64,000 nt of DNA from Trachythela sp. YZ-2020. Its lineage: Eukaryota > Cnidaria > Anthozoa > Malacalcyonacea > Clavulariidae. Both the position numbers and the translations under genes were made by a program. The notes below the pieces were generated by a model. It did not search any database, was not told the origin of the DNA, and saw nothing but the letters and a program-made list of their open reading frames with translations. Positions within the stretch are counted from its first letter, which is position 1. Each line of letters begins with the position of its first letter. The stretch is taken from the NCBI GenBank assembly GCA_016169945.1, contig JADLSH010000368.1:434001-498000 (forward strand). Direction: 5' to 3'. Of this stretch, positions 54,287-64,000 are shown in pieces.

Positions 54287-54710
54287 TAGTGTGGAATTAG
54301 CATTCTGTACGTTATGTAATTGATTATGCTTATAAGCTAAGCTATTTGTTTTAAGGTTATTCTCAACATTAACATTCGGCCAGAATGCATATAATTATCG
54401 TTGTCGTTGTCGTTGTTGTTGTTGTATTGAAATTGTATTTTACCGAAATCGAGTTTAGTTCTTTTATACGGGTTTTTCCGTACAATCAAAAAGGGCGAGG
54501 TAAATATACAAATGTGTTTGCGAAGCCGATTTTTCGCAATTACAAAGCATTTCCGAAAGCTACACTAACTTCTTGGTGCGATCTTTGAAAGAAGGCGATG
54601 CGTTAATGTTTGGAGCGCAAATTGTACAGATTACGGTGAAAAATTGCAGAATACTACAGAGCCTTTAAAACCGCTAGCTACGCAGGTTAAAATTATACTA
54701 CGTTAGCTAG

Positions 54711-54764
54711 CCTCCTCCGCAGGCATCTTTATGTCAGAACTAGTAGAGATGCCTGCGGAGGAGG
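54711..54764. repeat. 18-bp perfect hairpin
   Basis: CCTCCTCCGCAGGCATCT at 54711-54728 and the inverse at 54747-54764, with an 18-bp loop. No adjacent coding region was found. It could be a remnant of a foldback element or a structured RNA. Confidence 0.85.
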
Positions 54765-55519
54765 ATAACATTACGTTGTCATTTTCGTTTATTTAAAATC
54801 CTTTCTTTCAGTTGATTAAAACAACTCAAAATAGTGAAATAACTTATAAAAATATGTGAAGTTCTATATTACTAGTGCTATACTTGCTAATACATGTTCA
54901 TTGAAAATCCATTGGCTGAAATTATATGAAAATATTCTAATCGGTCATAGTTATCAAATATACTGTTTACATATTTATCATTGATACTATCAGCTTAATA
55001 ACTCTACTATAATTTAATATACAGAAAACGATACTGTATGGCAAGTTTTTTTTATTATGTGAGGCCATGTTATTCATCACTGTAGTAGCACAAATAAGCA
55101 TGATATCATATCCCCATGATATCATATCTCCATATCCCCAGCGACGTAACGCTCCATAGAGCGTCTTCACGTCTTGGTACGTTTGGTTCAATGGCGAGAA
55201 ATTCTGGACACTAGTGGGAGGAGCTAAATGTGTGACGTTACGTCACAAGTCTGTCACTGATCAATAATTCAAGATAGCAAACGCTCCTAAGAGAAGCGTG
55301 CACATTTCTGCTCATTTGCATAGAGATATATAAACATTTGCATATAGTATTTGTGTACAGTACTTGTACTGGCGTCAATAAAGTTAATTGTGGGTTAATA
55401 ATATATTCAAACTTCGCGCGCTTTCGCGCCGTATCGCCAGCTACATCCAGTATATTCACATTTATACGCGGTCAAAAGAGCTCGTAAAACTTCGATAAAT
55501 AGCCTGGGAACTACAAGGA

Positions 55520-55789
55520 ATGGTCACACAGCCTTCCTTCGATACAAAATGGAGGCAAATTCGAAGAAGAAGCACCGAGCTCAATTTGTTTATGCCTGAC
55601 ATTTGTTCGAATTTTGACCCCGGCGTCATATTTCAATGGCTGAAATCCTTGAAAATTCATAAAAATTACATCGCAATACCGAACCGGGTATATGTTGTGG
55701 ATGTTTGGTCTGAATTGTTCCTAGAAACACAATGTCTTGGCAAGCCAAATCAGATTGAACATGTTGCATATGTAAAATATTTCGTCTGA
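55520..55789 (+). CDS. Unidentified short ORF
   Basis: ATG at 55520 in good context (G at -3, G at +4); 89 codons, MVTQPSFDTKWRQIRRRSTE ... CSNFDPGVIFQWLKSLKIHK ... VYVVDVWSELFL. Composition is protein-like, but no family is recognised. A degraded direct repeat of its later part follows at 55870-55985 (GCGATACCGAACCG and ATCAGATTGAACATGTTG recur), suggesting the sequence is part of a local duplication or repeat rather than a conserved gene. Low support as a real gene. Confidence 0.25.
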   Translation: MVTQPSFDTKWRQIRRRSTELNLFMPDICSNFDPGVIFQWLKSLKIHKNYIAIPNRVYVVDVWSELFLETQCLGKPNQIEHVAYVKYFV

Positions 55790-56779
55790 AAAGTGGAATT
55801 TATTGAAGTCTACCTGAGGGTATGTACGCTATTTCACAATATAATTCCTACTAAAAATGATTCGTACTTAATTAATGCGATACCGAACCGAATTTACGTC
55901 CAGATATTCTAAATTTGTTCTTCGATCATAGGTATTAACACGTACTAACAATATCAGATTGAACATGTTGAATTTTTGCGCCAGGTTAAGAGCTAGGCTA
56001 GAGCTTTTGTTGACTCCCATACAAGTTATAAGAGTTACGGCGGCCATATTGTTAATAAATATTTTCTATGTGCATGCCAAAAATGCGCATGCGTGTCCAT
56101 AATTTCTCGAATAATTTTTGCGCGAAATACGGGCATGTGTTGACAGCACTACATGTCGAAAACGGTGGGTTTCAAATATCAAGGTGGTCATGGCAACAAG
56201 CTGTGTTTTGCGGCGTTTTGGTCGGTGTTTGTTGAAATATCAAGCAATCTGCAGACTTTAATACCTCAAGTAGAATCTAAAACCTCGTAGCGAGTGTTAA
56301 ATGCATTATGTAACCGAATTAAAGAGCGATTGGTCTTACTATTATGCACTATATATATATATATATATATATACCATGATTATAGCCGAAATATATTTGA
56401 ACCACGGTTACCATGAGAATATACAGTTTCTTTTCAGATGGTGTCACCTGGCTGTCATTGCGAGGAAGTGGCGGTGCATTTGCTCTGATAATCGAAAACC
56501 CCGCGAAACCTTTTCGCCTTCGTTTCTCCGTGATTAATTCTCAGCAAAAGTGCTAGATTTAAAAATTTGCTTTGTCCAATATCCTTCAAATTTTCACAGA
56601 ATTCGAAGACGCGCAACGTTATTCATTTCCTTGAAGAAATATAAACTAAAAAAATATCCAAGTCTCATACTTCATCTTCAAGATGCATTGTTCGTGCCAT
56701 TTCACATATTTTGTCATGAAGCATTGGTTGTTAAGCACACCGCTAACCGAGATATATCGCAGCAAAATTAGTGGTCGCC

Positions 56780-57650
56780 ATCTGTGGCCGCTATGGTAAC
56801 ACGATCATATATTTTCGTATGTTTTTTTATATTTTTTCTACAAAATGACTTAAACAATTGAAAAATTACTAGTTTTAACTATAGAATCTTCAATCCCCAA
56901 AACATATAAAGTAGGTATGTTATTATACATTCTATAAACATCAATTTTTCTAAAATTAAATCTTAGACATTTGCTAAAACCTTTTGAAATGTTCATAAAA
57001 CTTAACTGCTTTTCGGCTGATACGCTTTGCCATAAATTTCGTCTTTGGTTTAAAATGAAATTTTTGAAATGAACTAATTCTGATGCTCTCTTTTAAATTA
57101 TGATTTTTTTAAATCGGGTAACCTACACTGACATCAGATGGAAAGCGGTTAACGTTTTTGAAACCGAGAGGGACATAAAAAGACTTGACTATTTCTTGTT
57201 GCGTGATATTTAGCTATTTCTTTTTACATATATATTAAAGTAAGAGTGGAAAATTGCTTTATTGCTATTTTCTTCAAACAAAAACCTCGTATGACAATCC
57301 GCCATACTTTTGAGATCAGTGGGAGGTCCACCCATGAATGAGCCATAGCCACACGCCCGCGATACTTGATGAATGTTCACTCTCGTCGGAACCGTTGACG
57401 TTTTTGGGGTCGCGCATATCGCATTACGCATGTTGGCCGCCATTACTCTGGCCAGTCAATTGCTTTTTCTGGCCAATAAGCACGCTGAACTGGCTGGTCC
57501 GCAATTACTATGGCCAGTAAACTGCATATTTTTGCATGAAAAAACGAGGACACGTTGCACCGCTGAGTGGCCCTTCTGTATAGATCTTTATTCTGTGCTT
57601 CCCGTTCTTCTCTTCATGGGTGAAAATAGCCGAGCGGAATTAGGTCCCTA
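56780..57650 (+). repeat. Dispersed repeat family D, copy 2 (diverged)
   Basis: Patchy similarity to 42240-42990, ending GCCGAGCGGAATTAGGTCCC. An inner direct repeat of CTGGCCAGT-like words (57450-57525) is present. Non-coding as far as can be seen. Confidence 0.4.
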
Positions 57651-57895
57651 ATGACATTCTATGTGTATCAGCTGATTTAGCATTCATTGTACTACAACTG
57701 GTCAAAATATTGAGCTAAATTGGTTAAAAACATAGGCTGCAATTTCAATTCTTGTGAATAGCGCACGCAACGTGTCTCGTAACGAGAACCGATATTTCCT
57801 ATAATATTGTAACATAATTGTAAACTTATTAATAATATTTTAAATTATATTTTTTACAAACTTTGTAAATTCATTCTGAAAAGCCCTAGTAGGAG

Positions 57896-57918
57896 CAATA
57901 ATAATAATAATAATAATA
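57896..57918. repeat. AAT microsatellite
   Basis: About seven ATA/AAT units followed by CTTTTATTAAGAAATAC. Confidence 0.9.
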
Positions 57919-58439
57919 CTTTTATTAAGAAATACTTTTTGTTACAATCTATTGTTTAAAATTATTGCCTTCTATACATGATAAAATTTAGACTAGCAGT
58001 TCTTAAAAATTTTCTATTGATAATGTTTGATCTTTTTATTAAATAATAGCATACGTAAAAGTAGATGTGACCCCCCATATAGCAGAATTTTCCCGCCATA
58101 TGACGTCACCATTTCTTAAGTATTTTAATTTATTCAGGCTCATGTTAATTTATTTAAGCTTACTACAGTGCTAATGGATTTTCTTAAAATTTTTGAACCG
58201 CTCCGTTTGTTTATCTACAGTTTTAAGGATTGGTCCTCTGGGATTGGTCTGTCAAGTACAACATAGAACCTTTGAAAAACATTTGAAATTTACTAAAATT
58301 TTCAGCTTATATGCAACTAAAATGCACCATATCGTGTTGGCAATGACAGCAACTTTCTTTCTTCAATGGAGAAATGACTCCTGCCTGTCAATGCAGGAAT
58401 GAGCTTCTCGGTTATTATATCTTCAATAGGTTGGAATAA

Positions 58440-60600
58440 TTTTCCAACATTATCAACTGTCCTCATGATAAATTGCCACTTTCCCTTTATAGAAGGAATA
58501 AAGAACTGAAGCAGAGAGTGAGTGCACAAGCCCCAAAATTAAGACATTATGAAGACAGGGATACACTGTACCGGCAAAACAGATTGTTCGAGACAAACCA
58601 GAGGAAACTTTTTGAGGAACTAGTGGGAGTTGAAAGTAGTAATGACATCACACCTGATAAAGAGAACAGAAAGGAATTTTGGAACGGAATATGGGGTAAA
58701 AGTGTGGAGCACAACCAGGAGGCTGAATGGCTGCAAGAACTGCAGGAGGAAATGGTTGGAGTGGAACAGCAAAATGACATTGAAGTGACTATCGACCTGA
58801 TGAAAAAACAACTTAGAAAAACATCGAATTGGACTCCAGGGGTATTGGGTAAATAACTTTTCTGCACTAAAATATCGAATTGTAGGACAATTGAACAGGT
58901 GCCTGCAAGATAACTCTGTCCCGGAGTGGATGACAAGAGGCAGAACTGTATTAATTGTTAAAGATGTTGGAAAGGGAGCTGCAGTGACCAACTTTAGACC
59001 TATTACCTGCCTCCCGATGATGTGGAGGATTCTCACGGGTATGCTAGCTAATGAATGTACGAACACCTTGACAAAAGGAAATTATTGCCAGATGAACAGA
59101 AAGGGTGCCGAAAGGGCTCTAGAGGATCATTTGTTAATTGACAAAATAATAATTAAGAACTGCGAGAGAAGGTTAACAGGCATCGGAATGGCATGGGTAG
59201 ATTTCAAGAAAGCTTTTGATATGGTACTACATTCATGGATAATCCAGTGCATGGTTATGTTCGGAGTTGCTAAGAATATGATTGGATTCCTCCAAAACAG
59301 TATGAAAAAGTGGAAGACGGAATTGACAGCTGGAAATGAAGTACTTGGTGAGGTGAATATAAAGAGAGGAATTTTCCAAGGTGACAGTCTTTCACCCCTA
59401 TTATTTATAACGTCTTTAATCCCGCTAACGTTGGTGCTAAGGACGATTAAGGCCGGTTATAACCTGGGAAAGGGAAAAGGAGTTATCAATTATCTATTAT
59501 TCATGGACGACCTCAAGATCTATTGGGAAAATGAAAACCAGGTAGATTCACTTGTGCAGTCAGTTAGAGTTGTTAGTGAAGACTTGAGAATGGAGTCTGG
59601 GATATCAAAGTGTGCGACCTTGATAATGAAAAGGGGAAAACTGATAAGTTGTGAAGGAATAAATTTACCTGATAACAAGGTAATCCGATCGAGCACTGAA
59701 TGGTGACGATGATGGATACAAGTACCTCGGGGTGCTTCAAGTAGATGACATAAAGCACAATGAGATAAAGCAAAAAGTCCAAAAAGAAAATTTCCGTCGT
59801 ATTAGGAAAATCCACTAGTCTAAATTAAACGGAGGGAACATCATAAAAGCAATCAACACTAGAACTGTCTCTGTCGTGCGGTATGGTGTAGGCATTATCG
59901 AGGCCATGGACCGGAAAACGAGAAAACTGCTTACGATTTACCGCGCCTTATACCCGCAAGCGGATGTAGACAGGTTATATTGGAAAAGATCGGAGGGCGG
60001 CAGGGGAATGATCAGTATTGAGAATTGCGTGACAATTGAAATCAACAGTTTGAATACGTACATTGAAAGTAATAATGAAAGGACGCTCAAAGCTGTTCAT
60101 CGTGAGAAAGTTCTAAAAGAGCAATAAGATGGTAAGGACAAGGTAGCGATAGCGGAAGAAAGGAAGCAAAGATATTTAGCTAAATCCCTCCACATCCAGT
60201 TTTTCAAGAACACTGAAGAAGTAAGAGATAAAACATCATGGGAGTTGCTCAAAACAGGAAGGTTAAAGAAAGAGACGGAATAACTAATAATGGCAGCTCA
60301 AGATCAAGCTCTAAGGACAAATAGCATAAACTCGAGGATCGACAAGGAAAATATATCGTCTGCGTGCAGGATGTGCGGGGAGAGAGAGGAGGTGATAAGT
60401 CATATCGTAGCAGAATGCAAGATGCTGGCTCAGAAGCAATACCAGCTGTGGAGGTTGCCCAAATAATCCACTGGTAGCTCTGTGAGAGATACGAATTTGC
60501 AAGAGAGACAAAATGGTATGATCATGAACCAAAATCCGTGCTCGAGTCAGACAAGATCAAACTATATATTATGGGACTTTCGGATCCAGACTGACCACCC
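58440..60600 (+). mobile_element. R2-like non-LTR retrotransposon fragment
   Basis: In order: a pre-RT region (58473-58855; LYRQNRLFETNQRKLFEEL, EFWNGIWGKSVEHNQEAEWL), RT (58860-59760), a post-RT region (59840-60130; TRTVSVVRYGVGIIEA, QADVDRLYWKRSEGGRGMIS), a CCHC-type finger (60360-60440; CRMCGEREEVISHIVAECK) and the beginning of a restriction-like endonuclease (60500-60595; KWYDHEPKSVLESDK then, in another frame, ILWDFRIQTD). This layout is that of R2/NeSL-type elements. The frame is broken at least five times, and the nuclease is cut off before its catalytic residues. Confidence 0.82.
58860..59760 (+). pseudogene. R2-like reverse transcriptase
   Basis: Shows LNRCLQDNSVPEWMTRGRTV, TNFRPITCLPMMWRILTGML, GMAWVDFKKAFDMVLHSWII (motif A), KRGIFQGDSLSPLLF (motif B; FQG), NYLLFMDDLKIY (motif C) and MESGISKCATLIMKRGK. 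A stop at 58852-58857 separates it from the pre-RT part, and frame changes occur at about 59700 and 59817. The LLFMDD motif and the QGDSLSP block are characteristic of the R2-type group. It would copy its own RNA at a nicked target if intact. Confidence 0.85.
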
Positions 60601-61369
60601 TGTAGATATGTACGTACTACATAAACCTCTCCTTACAGGTAGTTTACCAGTGTCTACTTGAATTAACTCTATATAGTTGTGGGTTATCCCATTCTTTGTT
60701 ACGTTTACAGAATATATAACATGAGGACCTGACACAAGTGTTAATAATTTTCCTAACCAAATACTTTCTACATTGCTCATCAAACTTCAGATCTTTCAAC
60801 ATTTCAACAAATTCTAGTGATATAATAATAATAATATAGAAATGTTTCTCGAATTTGATTGGTATTCTGTAACCACAATACAATTTTCTGTAATCACAGT
60901 GCAATTTTTTGTAATCACAGTGCAAAAATGTGTGGGAACACAGTGGAAACAACAATTTTAAATACCAAATATGACGGCTTCGGGCTTTCGGGAGTAATTA
61001 TATTGTAAATACAAAATACATCGATGATATTCCGACAAAATTCGGAGAAATAAACGTGGGGATGTAACGTTTATACAGAAGTTACTATCGCAAGTGAAGT
61101 GCTGCCGAATGATCTTTTTAGTAAGGCTATCTTTAAAATAAGGAGCAGGCAATCTAGGAATGGGGCGATCAGAGAGTGGGGCAGTCCAGGGGTGAGGAGG
61201 CCAAGGAATGGGGAAGTCAGAGAGTAGTGCAGCAAGGAAATGGGGGTAGTAGCTGCTGGGTTGGGTAGCTGGGAAGTGGGGCAGCTGGAAAGTGTGCCAC
61301 CATTTCCATCATCGGACCAACCTTCCCTGAAGACCATCTCACATGGCCCATGACAAGCACTCGACGACC

Positions 61370-61595
61370 GGTCTGAACACCTTACAGCATCTGACAAACC
61401 TTACATCACATGACCGCCCGACCATCTGAACACCATACGCCATCTGCACCATCTAACACAACTTTACATTACATGACCTCCCGACCTTCTGAACACCATA
61501 CGTCATCTTCACCATCTAATACAACTTACATCACATGACCTCGCGACCTTCTGAACACCTTGCACCATCTTCACCATCTAACACTAGGAACAACT
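61370..61595. repeat. Minisatellite of about 75-bp units
   Basis: About three units of TCTGAACACCxTACGxCATC ... CACCATCTAACACAACTT ... ACATGACCTCxCGACC, starting near 61370, 61430, 61490 and 61548. Preceded by an A/G-rich GGGGCAG-type degenerate array at 61160-61300. Confidence 0.85.
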
Positions 61596-61805
61596 ATCGC
61601 AAGGGAAGTGCTGGCATACATACATAGGAACTATGCGGCAAACAATTTCAAAAATTTACACTGCACTGGAATTGCATGATTATACATATTGTAAACATAT
61701 ATAGTATATTTATTATTTTAGGTATACGTCTTTACATCATATATGATCACATATCATCCCCCTGATTGTGAGCAAACATCCAACCTAGATAAATTGATGG
61801 AGAGG

Positions 61806-61897
61806 TAGCCCCAGACGTTTCAAGCAAAAGGCCCTTCATCAAAAGAGTTAGTAGAAAGGGCCTTTGCTCAAAACCTTGAGAAGTATTTTATCTACTT
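61806..61897. ncRNA. Inverted pair of degenerate hammerhead-like motifs
   Basis: The minus strand (61840-61812) reads TGATGAAGGGCCTTTTGCTT then GAAACGTC, close to a hammerhead core. The plus strand (61846-61890) carries a diverged second copy, TAGTAGAAAGGGCCTTTGCT then CAAAACC. An inverted pair is what head-to-head Penelope pseudo-LTRs would leave. Core changes make self-cleavage doubtful. Confidence 0.5.
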
Positions 61898-62787
61898 TTT
61901 AACTTCAAACACTGTATGTACATGTGTACAGTAAACCAACATAAATGCATCTCTCTCCAAATCAACAGTGAAACTTACACAGGGTTCTTGATGTCCACAT
62001 GACAATTCAATTTACAGCATCCCATGCATTACAGATGTATTAACAACCATTTTGTTGAAGCAAGAATACATTTTGGTTTATAAACCAGCTGTTCAAATGT
62101 CACCAGTCATTCGCAAAACTATATAACAAGAAAGAAATTACGTTGACCCCGATAATGGTATTCTTCTAAATGTATCAAAAAGCAGGACGGTTAGCAGAAC
62201 ATTTTTTATGTATATAAGAGCACGAGACGGGTTCCCCAACAAAAACTAACATTAATTCTATACTGGCTTTTGCCAAACTGGCTTTGAGAGGTCGAGTGGA
62301 GTGGCATTTGACGCACACTTACTTTGGTTGTCCGGATTGTAAATAACATTATGTTCTAGAAGGTCGAAGTAGTAGTTAAATAAAGAGGTTTTAAAGTAAG
62401 CTAAAGATCTTGATGTGTCACGGACACATCCAGATCCACACACGGACTTTCAAAAGTTCGGAAATATAGTTTCCTGCATTTTCAGGGCAACAATGCCATT
62501 AATATAGAGTACTAAAATATAGAAAGACAGGAAGACATCGACACCACTATAAAGTAAAGAAAAATAGCACACATGTGGTGAAAGTGAGATGATTTCACCG
62601 CCTAATTTTACTCCGGTTTGGTCATATCTTTTATGCACACCACTGCACAAGTGTCAAAAAGTATTAGAGTCTATACTGCTTCATTACAGAATGTAGATGT
62701 ATATGAATAATTTCTATGATATCGCCGCGATAGTTCCTTTTACATGCGCCGATATTAACAGCGCTGTCAATAATATAGAATTATATT

Positions 62788-63110
62788 AATGATCTTATCT
62801 CTGCTCGGGATCGGCGATTGTGGAATAGGATTGATGATAAGAATTCAGCTTTACATGATCTTTTGCTGCCTGCCAGAACTAGGATGCTACGTGATAGAGG
62901 ACACAATTATTTGCTTCCCGGGGTACGAACTGAAATATTTAAAAATGTTTTTATAAATAGGTGCCTTTTTAACTATATCTAGATTATATCTATTGTATAG
63001 TATAAGTATATCTTCATATTCCATGTAAATATATCACGTTTGTTGATGTATCCATTTCTAATAAAGACTATTGTTATATTGTTATAATATTATTTATTAT
63101 TATCATAACA
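62788..63110 (+). mobile_element. LINE 3' end
   Basis: One open frame, NDLISARDRRLWNRIDDKNS ... LLLPARTRMLRDRGHNYLLP ... NVFINRCLFNYI, stops at TAG 62980-62982. This is the usual C-terminus of CR1/L2/Jockey-type ORF2. It is followed by AATAAAG (63058) and a TTGTTATA-rich tail. It is 5'-truncated to about 65 codons. Confidence 0.8.
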
Positions 63111-63675
63111 TTAAGGAAAATATTTTTCAGGGTTTTACTAAGTTGTTCTAGTTGATTTCTTGTGTTGATGTTTATATATCATTCACTTATATAGATGGAC
63201 CGCTTCGGATCAACTTGGACCGAATAAGTAGTGTGATCTTACAATTTGAGATCGACCTTTTTGAAAAACTTACAAATGTTGGGGGGAGGGGGTGTCACAC
63301 CCCCACACCCCGCTAACGTGCGCCCCTTCTTTTGTGTCTGGTGTCTCTGCTTTTCATACGGAATATATGTGCCATGCCACATGCCTTCTTTGACTTTGTA
63401 ATAAATTTGTCGTATCTATTTGATATTTTATAGTTTCATATTTATATACTTTATCCCACAATATCAAAGACATACTTGCCTACTCTTCATTGACGGTAAT
63501 TTCATAAATAATTCAATAAAGTACAGGGTGGTAAAGGGGCGAAATAAGTGTGTAATCATTTGTTCACTTGCCTCGTCTAAAATTATGTCATACCCTCTTT
63601 TTTCTCATCTTGTCTGCGAGATCATAGAAAAACACAAACGCGAGATAGTAGGGACGTCAGAGTTGTTAACGAGTC

Positions 63676-63842
63676 CTATGTTGCAAGTCCAAGTCAAGTC
63701 ATAAGTCATTTCCTGCAAGTCCAAGTCAAGTCACAAGTCATTTAGTCTGAGTTCAAGTCAAGTCAGAAGTCATTTAGTCGAAGTCCAAGTCAAGTCACAA
63801 GTCATTCACTCCGAGTAACAAGTCAAGTCATAAGTCATTTTG
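63676..63842. repeat. Minisatellite, about 36-bp AAGTCAAGTCA units
   Basis: Roughly four and a half units of TCCAAGTCAAGTCACAAGTC ATTTAGTC-type sequence, with inner AAGTC pentamer periodicity. The end of a short plus-strand ORF (63420-63704) runs into it and is not considered coding. Confidence 0.92.
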
Positions 63843-64000
63843 TCTGTGCGTCGCTATTTTATGTCAGAAATTTTATCACGAAGTCGCGATACGTCTACAA
63901 CACCCGATACGTCTACAACACTCCGATCGATCGATAAGACGACAAATTTACAGTGCCAGTGGCGGAAAACTTGATTTTCACTAGATATTTTCGAGTTTAT

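Noticed and set aside
58547..59066. Minus-strand ORFs of 129 and 148 codons
   Set aside because: They are antisense to the R2-like pre-RT and RT regions; composition mirrors the sense strand.

Overview
This window is repeat-dense, AT-rich animal DNA. It holds a BEL/Pao LTR element, Ty3/gypsy remnants, several CR1/Jockey-type non-LTR fragments, an R2-like element with a restriction-like-endonuclease end, a Penelope-like GIY-YIG fragment and many foldback MITEs. Together with a SAP/SWIM-finger protein family that I recall mainly from cnidarians and other marine invertebrates, this suggests an invertebrate metazoan, most likely a cnidarian. The taxonomic call is inference; no rRNA or mitochondrial marker is present. 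No tRNA, rRNA or CRISPR was found. The only clearly intact host-type gene is a single-exon GT10 fucosyltransferase at 51236-52396 (+).

Layout. 1-2.7 kb: a composite dispersed repeat with relatives near 35, 45 and 50 kb. 2629-12606: a direct tandem duplication (copies 2629-7990 and 7994-12606) carrying a 634-bp foldback element, the SAP half of a broken SAP-SWIM gene, and a minus-strand LINE remnant. Copy 1 has an extra 672-bp LINE insertion with an 8-bp target duplication; copy 2 shows the empty site. 10488-23459: a stack of nested insertions splitting the SAP-SWIM gene. A CAGTGGCG-ended element is outermost. Inside it lies a BEL/Pao element (12350-23280, minus; 203/204-bp LTRs, CATTG target duplication, tRNA-Lys-type primer site). 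Inside that is a 4.6-kb inverted-repeat element (15468-20096), which itself contains a 558-bp foldback and a 1.74-kb TTAA-flanked element. The SWIM half of the gene resumes at 23460.

24.4-29.6 kb: a LINE in plus orientation, cut within its RT gene by a TTAA element (26176-27788) and then by a 1-kb foldback (27795-28816) placed on the first insertion's edge. 29.6-33.4 kb: little recognisable. 33.4-34.1 kb: a candidate coding exon with a splice donor, then a LINE 3' end. 35-36.6 kb: a 15-bp minisatellite and a Penelope-like fragment between inverted repeats. 40.1-42.15 kb: a LINE with one nonsense codon. 43.9-44.36 kb: an unidentified minus-strand ORF. 46.2-48.25 kb: a decayed Ty3/gypsy element hit by a MITE. 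48.6-50.8 kb: a 141-bp hAT-type MITE with a clean 8-bp target duplication, and inverted pieces of the 1-3.6 kb repeats. 51.2-52.4 kb: the fucosyltransferase. 53.2-54.3 kb: a zinc-ribbon/HTH fragment cut at a TTAA-element end, then nested mariner-type MITEs. 58.4-60.6 kb: an R2-like retroelement. 61-64 kb: minisatellites, degenerate hammerhead-like Penelope remnants and another LINE 3' end.

The genes do not form a pathway. The main value of the window is a readable order of transposition events: several insertions can be placed relative to each other by target-site duplications, reading-frame continuity and an empty site in a duplicated copy.
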